Shown here: piece by piece, positions 44,138 to 55,500 of the stretch
How positions within the stretch are numbered: position 1 is the first letter of the stretch
Layout: each line of letters starts with the position of its first letter
Source of the DNA: Echiichthys vipera
Lineage: Eukaryota; Chordata; Actinopteri; Perciformes; Trachinidae
Reading direction: 5' to 3'
DNA length: 64,000 nucleotides
Assembly (NCBI GenBank): GCA_963691815.1
Contig: OY829652.1
Location: 34,385,202-34,449,201, forward strand
Program-made: the position numbers and the translations under genes
The notes under the pieces: generated by a model
Database searches by the model: none
Told to the model about the DNA's origin: nothing
The model's input: only the letters and a program-made list of their open reading frames with translations

Positions 44138-45915
44138 GGTATTTTTCTACCTCAGCTCAGATGAATAGGATGCATTTATAAAACCCTCCACCCTGCGTTA
44201 GAATGTACGCTGTATCGATACAGGTCACCTCTGCACATCAGACTATAAAAAGTGTCAGGCTTCAGTAAAGGCCTTTGACCAAACAGAGAACAAGAATACT
44301 TCAGATAACACTGTGGCGGTGGTTGATAAAAAGTTTAAATAAAATAAAAATAAAGCTGTGAAAGAAATATATAATATCGAACTAAAATACACATGCAGAC
44401 GAGCTTTCAGTGCTTGGCACGAAGGCCAACCAAAGACAAACTGAATTCACATAACAGTGTGAGCAGGCACAGAAACAGGATGAAGAAACGGGAATTAAAA
44501 AAGCATCATAGAACACCAGACCTCGAGTCAACATGTCCACAGTGAGTTAAAATGTCCTCTTATGATTTCTGTTCAAAACTTTAACAGACAGAAATCGGCA
44601 GCCTGTCAGGACTTTAAGGGTAAACGAGGCGGTGTAAAAATAATGTAAAAAAATATATAAGCTCCGGTCAGTGCGGGGCTGTTATAGCACAGCGACACAG
44701 TCAGCACCACACCAACTCACGGTTATCCAGACAACATGACAGAGGCTCTTCTACGGTGAAATCAACAGCTTTCCGCGGTCATCAGGGCACCTCTGTAGGG
44801 CTGGATGTTATGAGGGCTTATGCCTCGGTGACCGTGGAGAGCCTTTTCCTACCTCCATCCTTCATCGTGATGACCAGCCTCGCAGGGAACAACAGCGCGG
44901 GTCTGAAGCCCAGGTTGTAAAGCTCCGACATCACCTCTCTGTATTTCAGGCACTGCTCCACCACCTCCGGAGCGTGGTCCTCTTAGATGGCGATGGGAAA
45001 CCCTCTGTATTGTAGCTGGCCTCTCCTGGTGCGGGCTTCACGTATGATTTTCTCCTTCACCTGGTACCTGTGCAGCCTGATGATGACTGCCCTTGGTCTC
45101 TGTCCTGGCCTCGGTTTCTCAGCTAGTGTGAGGTGAGCCCTGTCACACTCCGGTGATTCCAGAAAGTTCATAACAAACTGAAATCCACATGTGAACGAGC
45201 TTCCAGTTCTTGGCACAGAGGCCGATTAAAGATTATCTGAATTCAAATAATAGTGTGAGCAGACACAGAAAGAAGGATGAAAAAAAAATTCAAAAAATAT
45301 CAGAAAACACTGGATCTCAAGAAAACATGTCCACAGTGTGTTAAAATGTCCATTTAGCTATTTCTGTTCAAACTTATTAACAGACAGAATCATAGCAGCC
45401 TGTCAGGACTTTAACTATTAATGCAGCGGTCTAAAAATAAACCGTTAGAGCACAGCTATACAGTCAGCACGGCACCTAGTCACAGTTATAACTTGACAGT
45501 GGATGTGATGAAGGCATTAGCCTCGGTGACCGAGTAGAGCCTTTTCCTCCCTCCATCCTTCAAAGTGGTGACAAGCCTGGCAAACACCTCTTGGTATATG
45601 TATATTGTATATGGCGATAGGGGAGTCTGTACTGTAGCTTGCCTCTCCTGGCGCAGGCCTTGGCTATGATTTTCTCCTTCACCTGGTATCTGTGCAGCCT
45701 GATAATGACTGGCCGTGGTGTCTCTGCCCTGGCTTCGGTTTCTCGTGCGGTGAGTCCTGTCACATTCCGGTGATGATTCCAGGAAGCCTTTGCTGAAAAC
45801 CTCCATGAGCAGCTCCGCGAAGAACTGCTTCAGGTAGTCCAATCACACGGATATTACTACGCCTGCTGTGGGACTCCAGTTCGCTGACTTTAGCCAGCAG
45901 CTTATCGTTGCTCTT
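44138..45915 (-). pseudogene. L1/Tx1-type LINE ORF1, C-terminal half duplicated in tandem
   Basis: The unit at about 45915-45170 (minus) encodes RRM-like and C-terminal ORF1 sequence (FAELLMEVFSKGFLESSPEC, QAAQIPGEGENHS frame, LKDGGRKRLYSVTEANAF) and a following spacer. The unit at about 45165-44370 repeats it (ECDRAHLTLAEKPRPGQRPR, VIIRLHRYQVKEKIIREART, then a stop, then VITMKDGGRKRLSTVTEA near 44850) with the same spacer. Both contain stops. The remaining 44138-44370 is spacer that continues at 31547 beyond the hAT. ORF1 protein would bind LINE RNA. Confidence 0.8.
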
Positions 45916-46532
45916 GTTGTGTTCTTACTCAAGGAAAGGCCGAGTACTTCTTAAAGTTTAAAATGTTTATTATAAAAAAACAACAGCAAAGAATCTTCAG
46001 CCTGGCCAGGGACACTCTCTCAGGTCAGTCACAGGCATCTTGGCTTTCAACCAAGCTGTTGGTGTGACCACCGAGGCAGAAAGAGCACTAAGCTCCTCCT
46101 TCACAAAGAATTTATAGCGCAATAAAGTCATTGAGCTGTTGTGATTGGCTCAGAATGTTGCTAAGGCAGTTCCTGGTTCCTGGTTCCATCACTCCCAGAC
46201 TGGCTCCCATTCGTTCACGAGTTGAATCCTCTGCCCCCTGATCACACAGATCCTCCAATGATCCACCAGCTCCTGTAGAAAGAACACTCCCTACTCTGAA
46301 GAATCCAGCCTTATGGGGGGCTGCCCCCCCTCCCCTCCCCATTTTATTACACCTAGTTTTAAACTGGAACATATCTGCAACATCCTTTAAATGGCATCCA
46401 TGTTAAACTGATAATATTGTGAAAGCATGCTAAATCATTCTTATTTAACTTTGATATCTACACAGTAAGTAATAACAAAACTTCAATAATATTGTGTAAA
46501 AAATCAACACTTCAAGTTTAAAAATCCCCACA
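45916..46532 (-). mobile_element. Solo LTR inserted in L1 ORF1
   Basis: On the minus strand it begins TGTGGGGATTTTTAAACTTG, has a TATA-like GCGCTATAAATTC near 46115, an AATAAA near 45970 and ends AAGAACACAAC. Flanking plus-strand 5-mers are CTCTT (45911-45915) and CTCTC (46533-46537), one mismatch. ORF1 coding sequence continues on both sides. Same family as the split LTR at 11199-13870. About 617 bp; no internal genes. Confidence 0.8.
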
Positions 46533-46855
46533 CTCTCTGTTAGCGTGGCACAGGGGGCCTCCAGCGTTAGCAGACGCTCATTTTGTATGTAGATTTGTAT
46601 TTACGTCGAGGGAGCCTATCTTCTGAGCGTGGTCGGACACTGTGGTGTGGATGTGGTCCAGCTTTGCTTCAAGCGTTAAAATGGAGGCTTTGAGATTGAT
46701 GAAGAGGGCTTTGAACTCAGTAGCCTTCGCCCCCTGGTCTTTTACAGTCTGTCTGGTTGAATGCGTTGGCATATTTAGGTGGTGTATTCGTCAAACGAGC
46801 CAAATATTACTATTGTAGTGACTTTAGGGGTCTTGAAACGTGAAATTATCAAAAA
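46533..46855 (-). pseudogene. L1/Tx1-type LINE 5' leader and ORF1 N-terminus
   Basis: The frame from 46772 reads MPTHSTRQTVKDQGAKATEF, then LEAKLDHIHTTVSDHAQKIG, a coiled-coil N-terminal region. It is interrupted by the solo LTR at 46532. The leader up to about 46855 matches 13885-13990. This is the 5' end of the LINE whose ORF2 lies at 29.6-31.2 kb. Confidence 0.82.
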
Positions 46856-46859
46856 TTCT

Positions 46860-47160
46860 ACAAACTAACGTGTATGCACATGTACGAGCACGAGCATGCA
46901 CACGTGTACGAGTGCGAGCATTGACAGTGGTCCTGATGTCTGTTTATATGCATCTTTTCCACAAGCTGAACATTGAAAAAGATGGATTGCGGTTGTCTGA
47001 TGTGGAGGTGGAGTGTTTACTGCAGATTTGGTCTGATGATACTTTCAAAAACAGTCAGACAAAACTAAATATTCAAAGGGTGATGACGTATAAGCAACAA
47101 GCAGTCGAGGGGGAAGAGGGAGATCACGCTAAAGCACGGCACGAATCCTCTGGGCCATGT
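46860..47160 (+). pseudogene. Myb/SANT-like domain scrap
   Basis: Frame 46840-47208 contains GLRLSDVEVECLLQIWSDDT, resembling the trihelix Myb/SANT-like domain of transposon-linked fish proteins. No other part of the protein was found. A tract of alternating CGAGCA/CGTGTA words precedes it. Confidence 0.4.
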
Positions 47161-47163
47161 TAT

Positions 47164-47522
47164 TCAATTTCAATTCAATTCAATTTTATTTATAGTGTCA
47201 AATCATAACAAAAGTTATCTCAGGACACTTTACAGAGTAGGTAAAGACCACACTCAATGACTTATTTATGATTTACATAGACCCAACAATTCCTCTGTAG
47301 AGTACAGTGGCAACGAAAACCTTCCCTATAACAGGCAGGAACGTCAGACAGACCCAGCTCTGTGGAGGACGGCCATCTGTCTTGACCGGTTGGGGAGGAA
47401 GAAAAGGAGAGAGAAAGAGAGAAAAGACACACAGATGGACAGGGAGAGACAGACAGACACACTTCCAGAGATGCAAGCAAAGCCTAACAGTAACTATAAT
47501 ATTTATAGTAATGTGAATATGA
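47164..47522 (-). mobile_element. L2/Maui-like LINE 3' tail, 5'-truncated
   Basis: Nearly base-for-base identical to 59190-59541 over about 350 bp; the differences I noticed are the length of the CAATT run and one base (CAATTCCTC versus CAATTTCTC). On the minus strand it ends AATAAAATTGAATTGAATTG, the tail of L2-type fish LINEs. Both copies contain the same small open frames, which are untranslated sequence and not genes. Confidence 0.9.
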
Positions 47523-47752
47523 ATATGTACTCACTTTGTGTATATTTACTGCTGCTAGGCGTGCATACACACACAGAACTATAGGGTACAGTGAAGGAAA
47601 CACTGGTAGGCAGCTACTGAAGCCTAACGTCAAACACAAACACAAAACAATACATTACAAGCCAAGTGTAAGTGCGCCCCAAAACGGCAAGTGGACACTG
47701 GGCACTCTGGTACTTTTTATCACACTACTAGTGTTAACGTCTCTGACTTTTC

Positions 47753-48030
47753 AGCAAACGTCTGTCTGCTAAAACACTTTGATTACCAGCTGCACACGTT
47801 GGCACAAGATCGTGTTAAGCAGTTCACTCGCTGCTTGCTCGTTGTCTGTCCAGGGAAACACTGCACACATGAAAACAGAGGATTGAAACATCATATTTTT
47901 ATATAGGCTATATGCTGTTTTTATTTGGGAGACTTTGCAACAAAGGTCTGTTTACTAAAACACTCTGGATATCAGCTGCACACACTGGCGCAGGATGGTT
48001 AAGCAGTACGTGCACTATCTCGCTTGCCAG
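47753..48030. repeat. Diverged tandem repeat, two copies
   Basis: GTCTGTCTGCTAAAACACTT with ACCAGCTGCACACGTTGGCA (47760 onward) is repeated about 183 bp later as GTCTGTTTACTAAAACACTC with ATCAGCTGCACACACTGGCG (47945 onward). Unidentified; non-coding. Confidence 0.6.
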
Positions 48031-48270
48031 GCGGAAGGTTCAAGCACTATTCTGGCCTAGTCCACACAAACGTGTATTTTAACCCAACTCTTATGGTCGT
48101 CCACACCACCTGTGTGATAAAAAAATATCTCTGTCCACATGAAATTGCAAAATCCTCCTCAAACAATGTGATGCACATTCCAAAGCAGTAGGTGGAGATA
48201 GCATTCCTCACAGGAAGGCCATTTTAGCCAATCGCAAGGCTGGAAAAATTCGTACCAGAAAAACAACAAT

Positions 48271-48390
48271 GGTGAAGCGAAGCCGGGCAGATTCCTTTGT
48301 GTGGACTGACAGCGAAGTTGAGTTACTTCTCACTGTCACTCGGGAATTTAAAATCAGCAAAATTCAGGAAAATGTGGTAGCTGTTGTATG
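48271..48390 (+). pseudogene. Myb/SANT-like protein N-terminus
   Basis: A plus-strand frame from ATG at 48271 reads MVKRSRADSFVWTDSEVELL and LTVTREFKISKIQENV, then stops near 48390. Proteins beginning this way accompany fish DNA transposons. The preceding stretch (48057-48270) contains TGTCCACATG and TGTCGTCCACAC-like words common to non-autonomous hAT repeats. Confidence 0.5.
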
Positions 48391-49068
48391 AGACACACAC
48401 AAAGTGCTGATAAGTTGGCACCAGTATTTTGGCTCGGTCTTCCATAACAGCAGCTCCGTCAGCTGGTCACGTGTAGAACGCTCCACACATCTCCAACGAA
48501 ACAACTGACTGTTTACCGTCGCACAGTGTGCCGTTAAACAGTGTTGACAAGAAATTTCGGTTTTCCTGTTTTCTTGTCCAGACAACACTGCTGAAACCAA
48601 ACTTTTCTAAAAAGTTCCTGTATTTCAGAAAATGGGGGAGATAGGCCCCCCTCCCTTCCGTATCTGCACCCATACTGCTAACTCCGGGTTTCAGTCACCT
48701 TAGAGCAGCTTGCCATTTTGCAAAGTAACCAGGAGAGCTGCAGATAAATAGGGTGTGTCAAACAATGAAGTCAACTGTCACCAATAACTGGGAGGGATCT
48801 GGAAGTGTTCTCAAATTTTGATCACTGTTTTTTTCTCACAAAAATTAAGGTTTCTGTTGAAGTGCCTTGGTTATTTAAAAAAACAAAACAACATGCTAGT
48901 ACAGCAGTGGTATAGCCACAAGGGACATTCTATCAAATTATAAACAATAAAAAAAAGCTATTTCATAATAAATCAAGAATGAATACTTTGCTCTCTAACT
49001 TTGATCTCCACTGTAAGTATTTGGAATAAACTTTGCTTAGTACCATTTAATAAGTGTATTATGAAATT
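48391..49068. other. No feature recognised
   Basis: Short frames on both strands only, none resembling a known protein. May be the remains of the DNA transposon carrying the Myb-like start. Confidence 0.4.
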
Positions 49069-49166
49069 ACAGGAAATGGTAGAAGAGGCACACGAGAAGC
49101 GTGTTCAGCAGTGTTCAGTACTGATTTACTTCTTGACAGGGAACACTAAACTAAGACAACACCTTG
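49069..49166 (+). pseudogene. Solitary exon related to the inner hAT cargo
   Basis: Between an AAATTACAG acceptor and a GAG/GTAGTA donor lies a frame reading EMVEEAHEKRVQQCSVLIYF and LTGNTKLRQHLE. The piece at 42382-42292 (minus) in the inner hAT has the same length, the same splice signals and about three quarters of the same bases. Here the frame is open; there it has a stop. No neighbouring exons were found. It may be a stray copy of the source gene or another element remnant. Confidence 0.55.
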
Positions 49167-49246
49167 AGGTAGTATGACACAATAGGAACAGCAGCAACGA
49201 ACATTGCTGTAGCCTATTAGCAGTGTTCTGGACATCCAAGGCTCAC

Positions 49247-49452
<206 letters not shown>

Positions 49453-49474
49453 CCGCATTCCGTTCGACACTGGT

Positions 49475-49737
49475 TGTCATTGGTCAACTAGCACGCCAAT
49501 CATAGTTTCCCAGCCTGAACCTTTGTCTGATTGGCCAGAGGGGCACCTACGGCGGTAGCACACACGCCATTGGTCGAAAAACTAGGTTAGTGGTCCGACA
49601 GGCATGACGGTGAAGAGAAACTGGGTCACCGATCGAAAATCGTTTATGTCACAGTTCTGTGGGTTGCTATTACATATTACCGGCGGCTTTCAATGGACAG
49701 AGCAGTCACATCGGACATACAGTAAGTATACAATGAA
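49475..49737 (+). promoter_or_regulatory. Candidate host promoter and first exon
   Basis: Four CCAAT motifs in either orientation lie within 95 bp (49479, 49496, 49530, 49569). This stretch is richer in CG dinucleotides than its surroundings. An ATG at 49692 opens a short frame (MDRAVTSDI) that runs into a strong GTAAGT donor at 49732. No TATA box. This looks like a CpG/CCAAT promoter with a first coding exon, but I do not recognise the protein and found no second exon. Confidence 0.35.
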
Positions 49738-52500
49738 AACAAGCCTACGGGTTATTGATATTGCATCGAGGTGACGTTGCTGGGTTTCTATCCATGATGG
49801 ATAGCGTCGATATTTTCCCAGTGCTGCGGTCATGTTAGTGTGGCTTTCTAGAGCAGGAGGAGGGACGTTAGCTCGCTGGCCAGGTCTTGTCAGTTAGCGT
49901 TCGTTAGCTAGCAGCTGTATGCTAACATGAGTTAACTAACGGAACTAAATGCTGTTATGGATCAAATGTAGGGAAACTGCCCCAGTGTATCACACTGGCT
50001 TTAACTGTTGTCAGCAGTTACCGGGGTTCAAAGGAAGCTCGTACATAGGTAGGTGCACGTAGTCTTGTTAAATGTTAACTAAACGTGAGTGAGTGAACAA
50101 TGCTAGCCAATGCTATTAGACTATATATGTAAACAGGCCTTGGTGGTGGGTATGTGGTGTACACGGTTTCTTCGACAGCATCCACCCTGCTGCGATAACA
50201 CCCGTGTCATCATCGCATATCTCTTCAAATAACACAGTAACGTGTGATTTCAACCCAGAGACCTGCGCTGTTTCGAAACCGCAAGCGCGTTTGATTATAA
50301 AATATCGTGACACAGTGGCATTGAGAATGTGTCGACCTCTCTGTTTCTGCAATCTCTGCCATGATTGTCAAAAGAGGATCATGATATTTGGCTTTGGTGA
50401 CATTTAGCACCAGACACAACCATTGCCATTTGCTGTGTGATTTCCAGCAGGGTATTCTTAACTTCGGCTCAAGGAGAACCGCGAGGAGAGTTCCAGGACG
50501 CCTCCAGCAGGAGGAATAGTTGCCCTAGTTAATCTAATTAATCATACTCCTCAGCATGAATCCTTACAGGTTGTGTTTTTGTGTGGAACACAGTATTTTC
50601 CAATTGTGGTCTGTGGTCTGTTGTGGATTCCTTGCTGGCTCTGTGATGTGGATAACTCTGGCAATTGCAGATTGACAGTTTGCAGTTCTTTTTTATGGAT
50701 TGTTAAATGTGATTGTTTCTCATTTCTGAGAAAATCCTTTCATAAGTCTACCTCAACTGTAGTGTTATCAGATATTCATATTAACCTCTTCATGAAAAGA
50801 CATCTGGTGAGAACTTCAGACTTTGATTGAAGTGTTACTTTGCTCATAGACCAGTAGCAACCAGTGCTTATCAGTATTGATTGTTGCCATAAAGGCTGTG
50901 CTTACATACCCTGCTGATCATGAAGGTGTTACATTCATTCTGCAAAAAAACCGAACTGCCCATTAAAGTTTTTGTTCTCTAATGTTAATTAGATTTAAAC
51001 AAAGAGGGGAAAACATGAGGGGAAGTTATGTTGTAGCAGTAGGTTGTATATGACGTATCTAAAAGTTCATAGAAAATATTAGGTTGTGCAAATAATATCC
51101 TATCATCATTTTTAAGCCTAACTAATAAACTTCATCCAAACTTCTAAGTTGAAAGCCAGTCTTGTGAATCCTAGTGAAATATCGTCTATGTATGAGGGCT
51201 CAATCAACGTCTTTAAATAGTCGGTGGAAAAACGTTCATTTTTGAACCAGTTTTTCAAAGAAATTAATCTAAAAAAATGCTCATTGTAAAACTGTTAAAG
51301 TAGTAGTAGACAATATGCCAACCACCAGCACATTTCTGACATACTAAGTCTTATTAACAAGTCCCCTTCCACTCGAAAAGAAAGTTTTTCTTCTGATTCT
51401 ATGCTCTGTCTGTCAGACATTTTGTGTATAAGCTGAATGTTATTAAAAAAGCAAAACAATATCTGAATACCAAAATTGGAAACCGAATACCCAACGACGA
51501 ACGAATATCCAAATAGTCGAATAAATATATAATATAATATAATATAAGTCCATACACAGGGTTTTGTCTGGCCAGAATTTGGGCTGAAGCAGGGGAGCAA
51601 AAAATTTGTGCCTGCGCGTGCACAAGAGCCGAAATGTGCGTGCTTGTCAAGAAATACGTGCAGCCACTGAATACTGAACTAACGTTATTTGCACAAAACC
51701 ACGTCCACCTTTCTCATTCATACAACTCTGTCACCCACAGCCCAAGAACCAAAACAGTTCCCTACAAAATATCACTCTCTGTTTACATTATTATTGTAGC
51801 GTCCCTCAGTGATCAGAGGTGAGTCTTTATTCAGTTTGTTGCAGCTTTATTTCTGACTGAACACTGGCTACTGTGGGCAAAACGGAACAACCTTAAAACC
51901 CTCTTTACACACTAGCTCCTAGCTTATTACTGTCCCACAACCTCCCACTATTTCACAGCCACCCCCTTCTTCTCTCAACCAACTACAGGTTTACAGCATC
52001 TCAAAAACAAGTATCATGTAAACATGTAACTTCACTGACCTATGGGACAATTCAGTGATTTACAGTGACACTCACATTTTAACAGAACATCAACAGTCAC
52101 TACAGTCCGTTACATTATTATTATTTCCACCCTTATTATTTGTGAGCAGTTAGTGTGCCAGGGCTGACGTCAAAACCCAGAAGTTTCGCACTGGTTTGCA
52201 TAATCCAAAAGGGATTATGTCAGAAAATAATATCTGTGACTTACCTTTATGACTGTTACACGTTTTCTTTGGTCAATCTCCACATACCGGCAGGGCCGCT
52301 GGAAGTAATTTTGAACAGGGGATGCTGTGAAAAAACAATGAGCCTATAGATTTATTTAAAATACAATTAAAATAAATAGATTGAGATTCACAACTTTATT
52401 GTCATAGACAGTTCAGTGCACACATCCAGGGTCTGTAACACAGATGTCAACAGTTCTCAGATGAATATATGCTATTAATTAAACTTCACAATACCGCTAT
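49738..52500. other. Mostly unexplained DNA, possible intron
   Basis: No recognisable coding sequence. Words such as GTTAGCTAGCAGC around 49880-49930 are common in fish introns. The stretch 51541-51650 (CAGAATTTGGGCTGAAGCAG, GCCTGCGCGTGCACAAG) is a diverged relative of the 5.35-6.1 kb tandem repeat. Short frames at 50573-50830 and elsewhere have no known resemblance. Confidence 0.4.
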
Positions 52501-52850
52501 AACACTCCTCAAAGCAATTTCAATCAAAAGCAACTGGACTTGGTTATTTGTCTAGGAAAGCCTTTCACCTCTCATCCAAGAGGCTTCATCAGTTCATATA
52601 CGCATCTGACCAGGCTGGGACTGGTCCAACTACCTGGTGTGGAGATCACAAGGCTGATGATGTGCTCCAAGTGCCAGCGACCGCCATTAGAGTGGCAGTC
52701 GTTGGTGGGAAGTAGGTTTTCTACTTCGTTAGTGCTCTATTGAGTCTTAACGACAGTAGTTGGAGTCACAGGAGGTCATTTGGGAAACGTTGTTCTTTGA
52801 GGTTAGATTGTTGAATTGCCTGGGAATCTCCCTTCACCACTTATCTCCAT

Positions 52851-53144
52851 TTATGCAATGTAAATTAGGGAGAAGTGGTGTCTCAGACCTCCTCCTCCGT
52901 TTAGCCATGGTTTCTCTACTTTTGCATAGATGGCTTCTTTTACTCCTCTTTCAAACCATCTGTCCTCTCTGTCATTGGACATTGTTGTCATCAAAGGAGT
53001 AGGCTTTCTCCTTGAGATGTAAGTGGACAGCAGAGTCCAGGCCTGAGGAGTTAGCTCTCCTGTGTTGGGCCATGCGTTTATGCAGTGGTTGTTTTCTTTC
53101 TCCAATGTAGAGATCTTTGCATTCTTTGTTGTATTAGACAGCAT
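52851..53144 (-). CDS. Penelope GIY-YIG endonuclease, C-terminal part
   Basis: The frame continues directly after the previous one: NTTKNAKISTLEKENNHCIN shows a shifted GIY-YIG core; after a frame change it runs AWPNTGELTPQAW, LSTYISRRKPTPLMTTMSN, then DREDRWFERGVKEAIYAKVE and NGGGGLRHHFSLIYIA. The nuclease signature is not in a single frame here, so this is a degraded domain. Compare the intact frame at 22182-22940. Confidence 0.65.
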   Translation of the reverse strand: MLSNTTKNAKISTLEKENNHCINAWPNTGELTPQAWTLLSTYISRRKPTPLMTTMSNDREDRWFERGVKEAIYAKVEKPWLNGGGGLRHHFSLIYIA

Positions 53145-53823
53145 AAACCAGATTGCTTTTGTGGGTGTGTGGTGTTCTTTCCTTGGGATGTACTAGTCTC
53201 TGTCTGAGTGTGTTACTGGATTTGAAATACATAGGGATGCATTGTTTGTTGAAGATCCTCCTGAGTTTCTCTGATACCCTAGCCACATACGGAATGACTA
53301 TGTTGTTTCTCTTGTTTTCTTTTTCTTTCTCAACAACTTTGGTTTTCTTTCTTGAAGCAGCTGCCGTTTTCACAAAGGTCCAGCTGGGGTAGCCACAAGT
53401 TGTGAGGGCGCCTCTCTTGTGCTTGCATTCTTCCCCTTGGGCCTGTAAGCTGGTGGGTACGTTATAAGCTGTATGTTGCAGTGTTCTGATAACTCCAAGC
53501 TTGTGTTCCAGGGGGTGGTAAGATTCAAACAGTAGATATTGATCGGTTTGAGTGGGTTTTCTGTATACCCCAAAGTGGAGGCTCCTGTCATTCTCCATAC
53601 GGACGTCACAGTCTAAGAAAGGCAAACTATTGTCCTTGACTTCTTCTCTGATGAACTTGATGTTTCTGTCCACAGAGTTTATATGTTCAGTAAAAGTTTG
53701 CACCTCTTTGGATTTGATTTTAACCCATGTGTCGTCCACATATCTGAACCAATGGCTCGGGGTTAGTCCTTTGTAGGAGTTCAAAGCCTTGTCCTCTACC
53801 TCCTCCATGAATAGATTTGCCAC
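53134..53823 (-). CDS. Penelope reverse transcriptase C-terminal part and linker
   Basis: An open frame of 229 codons. It starts inside the RT (MANLFMEEVEDKALNSYKGL), has the catalytic FRYVDDTWVKI at about 26-36, VKDNSLPFLDCDVRM (about 62-76), the thumb HKLGVIRTLQHTAYNVP (about 107), a basic stretch, and ends at NLVYAV, where the GIY-YIG core begins and a one-codon stop interrupts. The missing N-terminal half and the stop make it inactive, though the YVDD box is intact. Confidence 0.82.
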   Translation of the reverse strand: MANLFMEEVEDKALNSYKGLTPSHWFRYVDDTWVKIKSKEVQTFTEHINSVDRNIKFIREEVKDNSLPFLDCDVRMENDRSLHFGVYRKPTQTDQYLLFESYHPLEHKLGVIRTLQHTAYNVPTSLQAQGEECKHKRGALTTCGYPSWTFVKTAAASRKKTKVVEKEKENKRNNIVIPYVARVSEKLRRIFNKQCIPMYFKSSNTLRQRLVHPKERTPHTHKSNLVYAV

Positions 53824-54013
53824 AATAGGGGATACTGCTGAACCAATGGCACAGCAGTGTTTCTGTCTGTAAAAATTGCCATTAAACTGGAACTATGTGG
53901 TGTTCAGGCACAAATCCAGAAGTTGGCAAATGTGGTCTGTTTTTAGATTTGTTCAGTTGTGTAAGGAGTTGTCCTGCGTGAGCCACTCTTTTACTGTGGC
54001 CAAAGCCTCCATG

Positions 54014-55215
54014 AAACATATAAACTCTGTGGACGGAAACATCAAGTTCAACAGAGAAGAAGTCAAGGACAATAGTTTGCCTTTCTTAGACTGTGACGTC
54101 CATATTGAGAATGACAGGAGCCTCCACATTGGGGTATACAGAAAAGTCACTCACACAGATCAATATCTACTGTTCTGTTCAATATCTACTCTCACCACCC
54201 CCTGGAACACAAGCTAAGAGTTATCGGAACACTGCAACATAGAGCTGATAACGTACCCACCAGCTCACAGGCCCAAGGGGAAGAACGCAAGCACCTGAGA
54301 GGCGCCCTCACAACTTGTGGCTACCTCAGCTGGACCTTTGTGAGAATGGCAGCTGCTTCCAGAAAGAAAACCAAAGTGGTTGAGAAAGAAAAAGAAAACT
54401 AGAGGAACCACATTGGGGTATCAGAGAAACTCAGGAGGATCTTCAACAAACACTGCATCCCTGTGTATTTCAAACCCAATAACACACTCAGACAAAGACT
54501 AGTATATCCCAAGGACAGAACACCACACACCCACAAAAGCAATCTGGTTTATGCTGTTCAATGCAACAAAGAATGCAAAGATCTCTACATTTGAGAAATA
54601 AAACAACCACTGCATAAACGCATGGCCCAACACAGGAGAGCTAACTCCTCAGGCCTGGACTCCGCTGTCCACTTACATCTCAAGGAAAGGGCCCACTCCT
54701 TTGATGACAACAATGTCCAAATCTTGGACATAGAGGACAGATGGTTTGAAAAAGGAGTAAAAGAAGCCATCTATGCAAAAGTAGAGAACCCATCTCTAAA
54801 CAGAGGAGGAGGTCTGAGACACCACTTATCTTCAATTTACAATGCGGCCCATTCATCCCTTCCCAGGAGATTCAACAATCTAACCTGAAAGAAAAACTGT
54901 TCACAAATGGCCTCCTCTGACTCCAACGACTTTGGTTAAGACTCAATAGAGCACTAATAGAAGAAACCAACTTCCCACCAAAGACTGCCACTCTAACTAC
55001 GGCCGTTGGCACTTGGAGCACAAAGGGTTCCAGTGACATCATCAGCCTTGTGAGAGGTTAAATACCTGGATCTCAACACCCGTTAGTTGGACCAGTCCCA
55101 GCCTGGTCAGATGCGTACATGAACTGATGAAGCCTCTTGGATGAGAGGGGAAATGTCTTCCTGGACAAATAACCAAGTCCACTTGCTTTTGACTGAAATT
55201 GCTTTGAGGATAAAG
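54014..55215 (+). pseudogene. Penelope-like element, plus-strand arm
   Basis: It begins HINSVDGNIKFNREEVKDNS at the junction, followed by LPFLDCDVHIENDRSLHIGV, a frame change near 54175, the basic linker near 54360, a deletion and a stop near 54400, then the GIY-YIG region with LYI followed by a stop near 54590. The C-terminus is at 54622-54888 (FDDNNVQILDIEDRWFEKGV). The terminal sequence at 55046-55215 mirrors 52503-52650. Inactive. Confidence 0.85.
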
Positions 55216-55500
55216 CAGCGCGTCAACGTCATTTTGCGTCGAGGCGTGGACATCGAACGCACCCCTTCTGCTGGTCTGAGTTGAAAACATCGCCACTAAG
55301 CTTCCATAGAAGTATATTGATTTTGACAATTTGAGCGAGGCAAACGCCTCCAAATTTAGAATGCAGAGAAAACCCTGACCAGTCCGCCTCCATAACAAGA
55401 GCAGCCATTGGTCCGACGTCACCCACTTAGCCTTTTGTGTGTTTCTCACAAAGAATGTGAAGTCTGAAAACACATTTGTTCAACTCTGAATAATTTAGGG
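55216..55500. repeat. Dispersed repeat, copy 1
   Basis: CGCCTCCAAATTTAGAATGC, CGCCTCCATAACAAGAGCAG, CCATTGGTCCGACGTCACCC and GAATGTGAAGTCTGAAAACA occur in the same order and orientation at 63080-63290. The repeat abuts the Penelope pair. It contains an ATTGG and a CRE-like TGACGT read on the opposite strand, but no gene. Confidence 0.7.

Larger units (their letters stand above)
52503..54013 (-). mobile_element. Penelope-like element, minus-strand arm
   Basis: It starts at a head-to-head junction at about 54013 with RT sequence (MEALATVKEWLTQDNSLHN, then a stop), continues through the RT palm, linker and GIY-YIG region, and ends with the terminal sequence at 52503-52650. No target duplication was seen around the pair. 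Confidence 0.85.

Noticed and set aside
47262..47584. Conserved small frames also present at 59287-59600
   Set aside because: They are identical because the L2 3' untranslated tail is repeated; neither copy has coding features.
50573..50830. 85-codon frame considered as a host exon
   Set aside because: No splice-consistent borders or recognisable protein; AT-rich surroundings make such a frame likely by chance.
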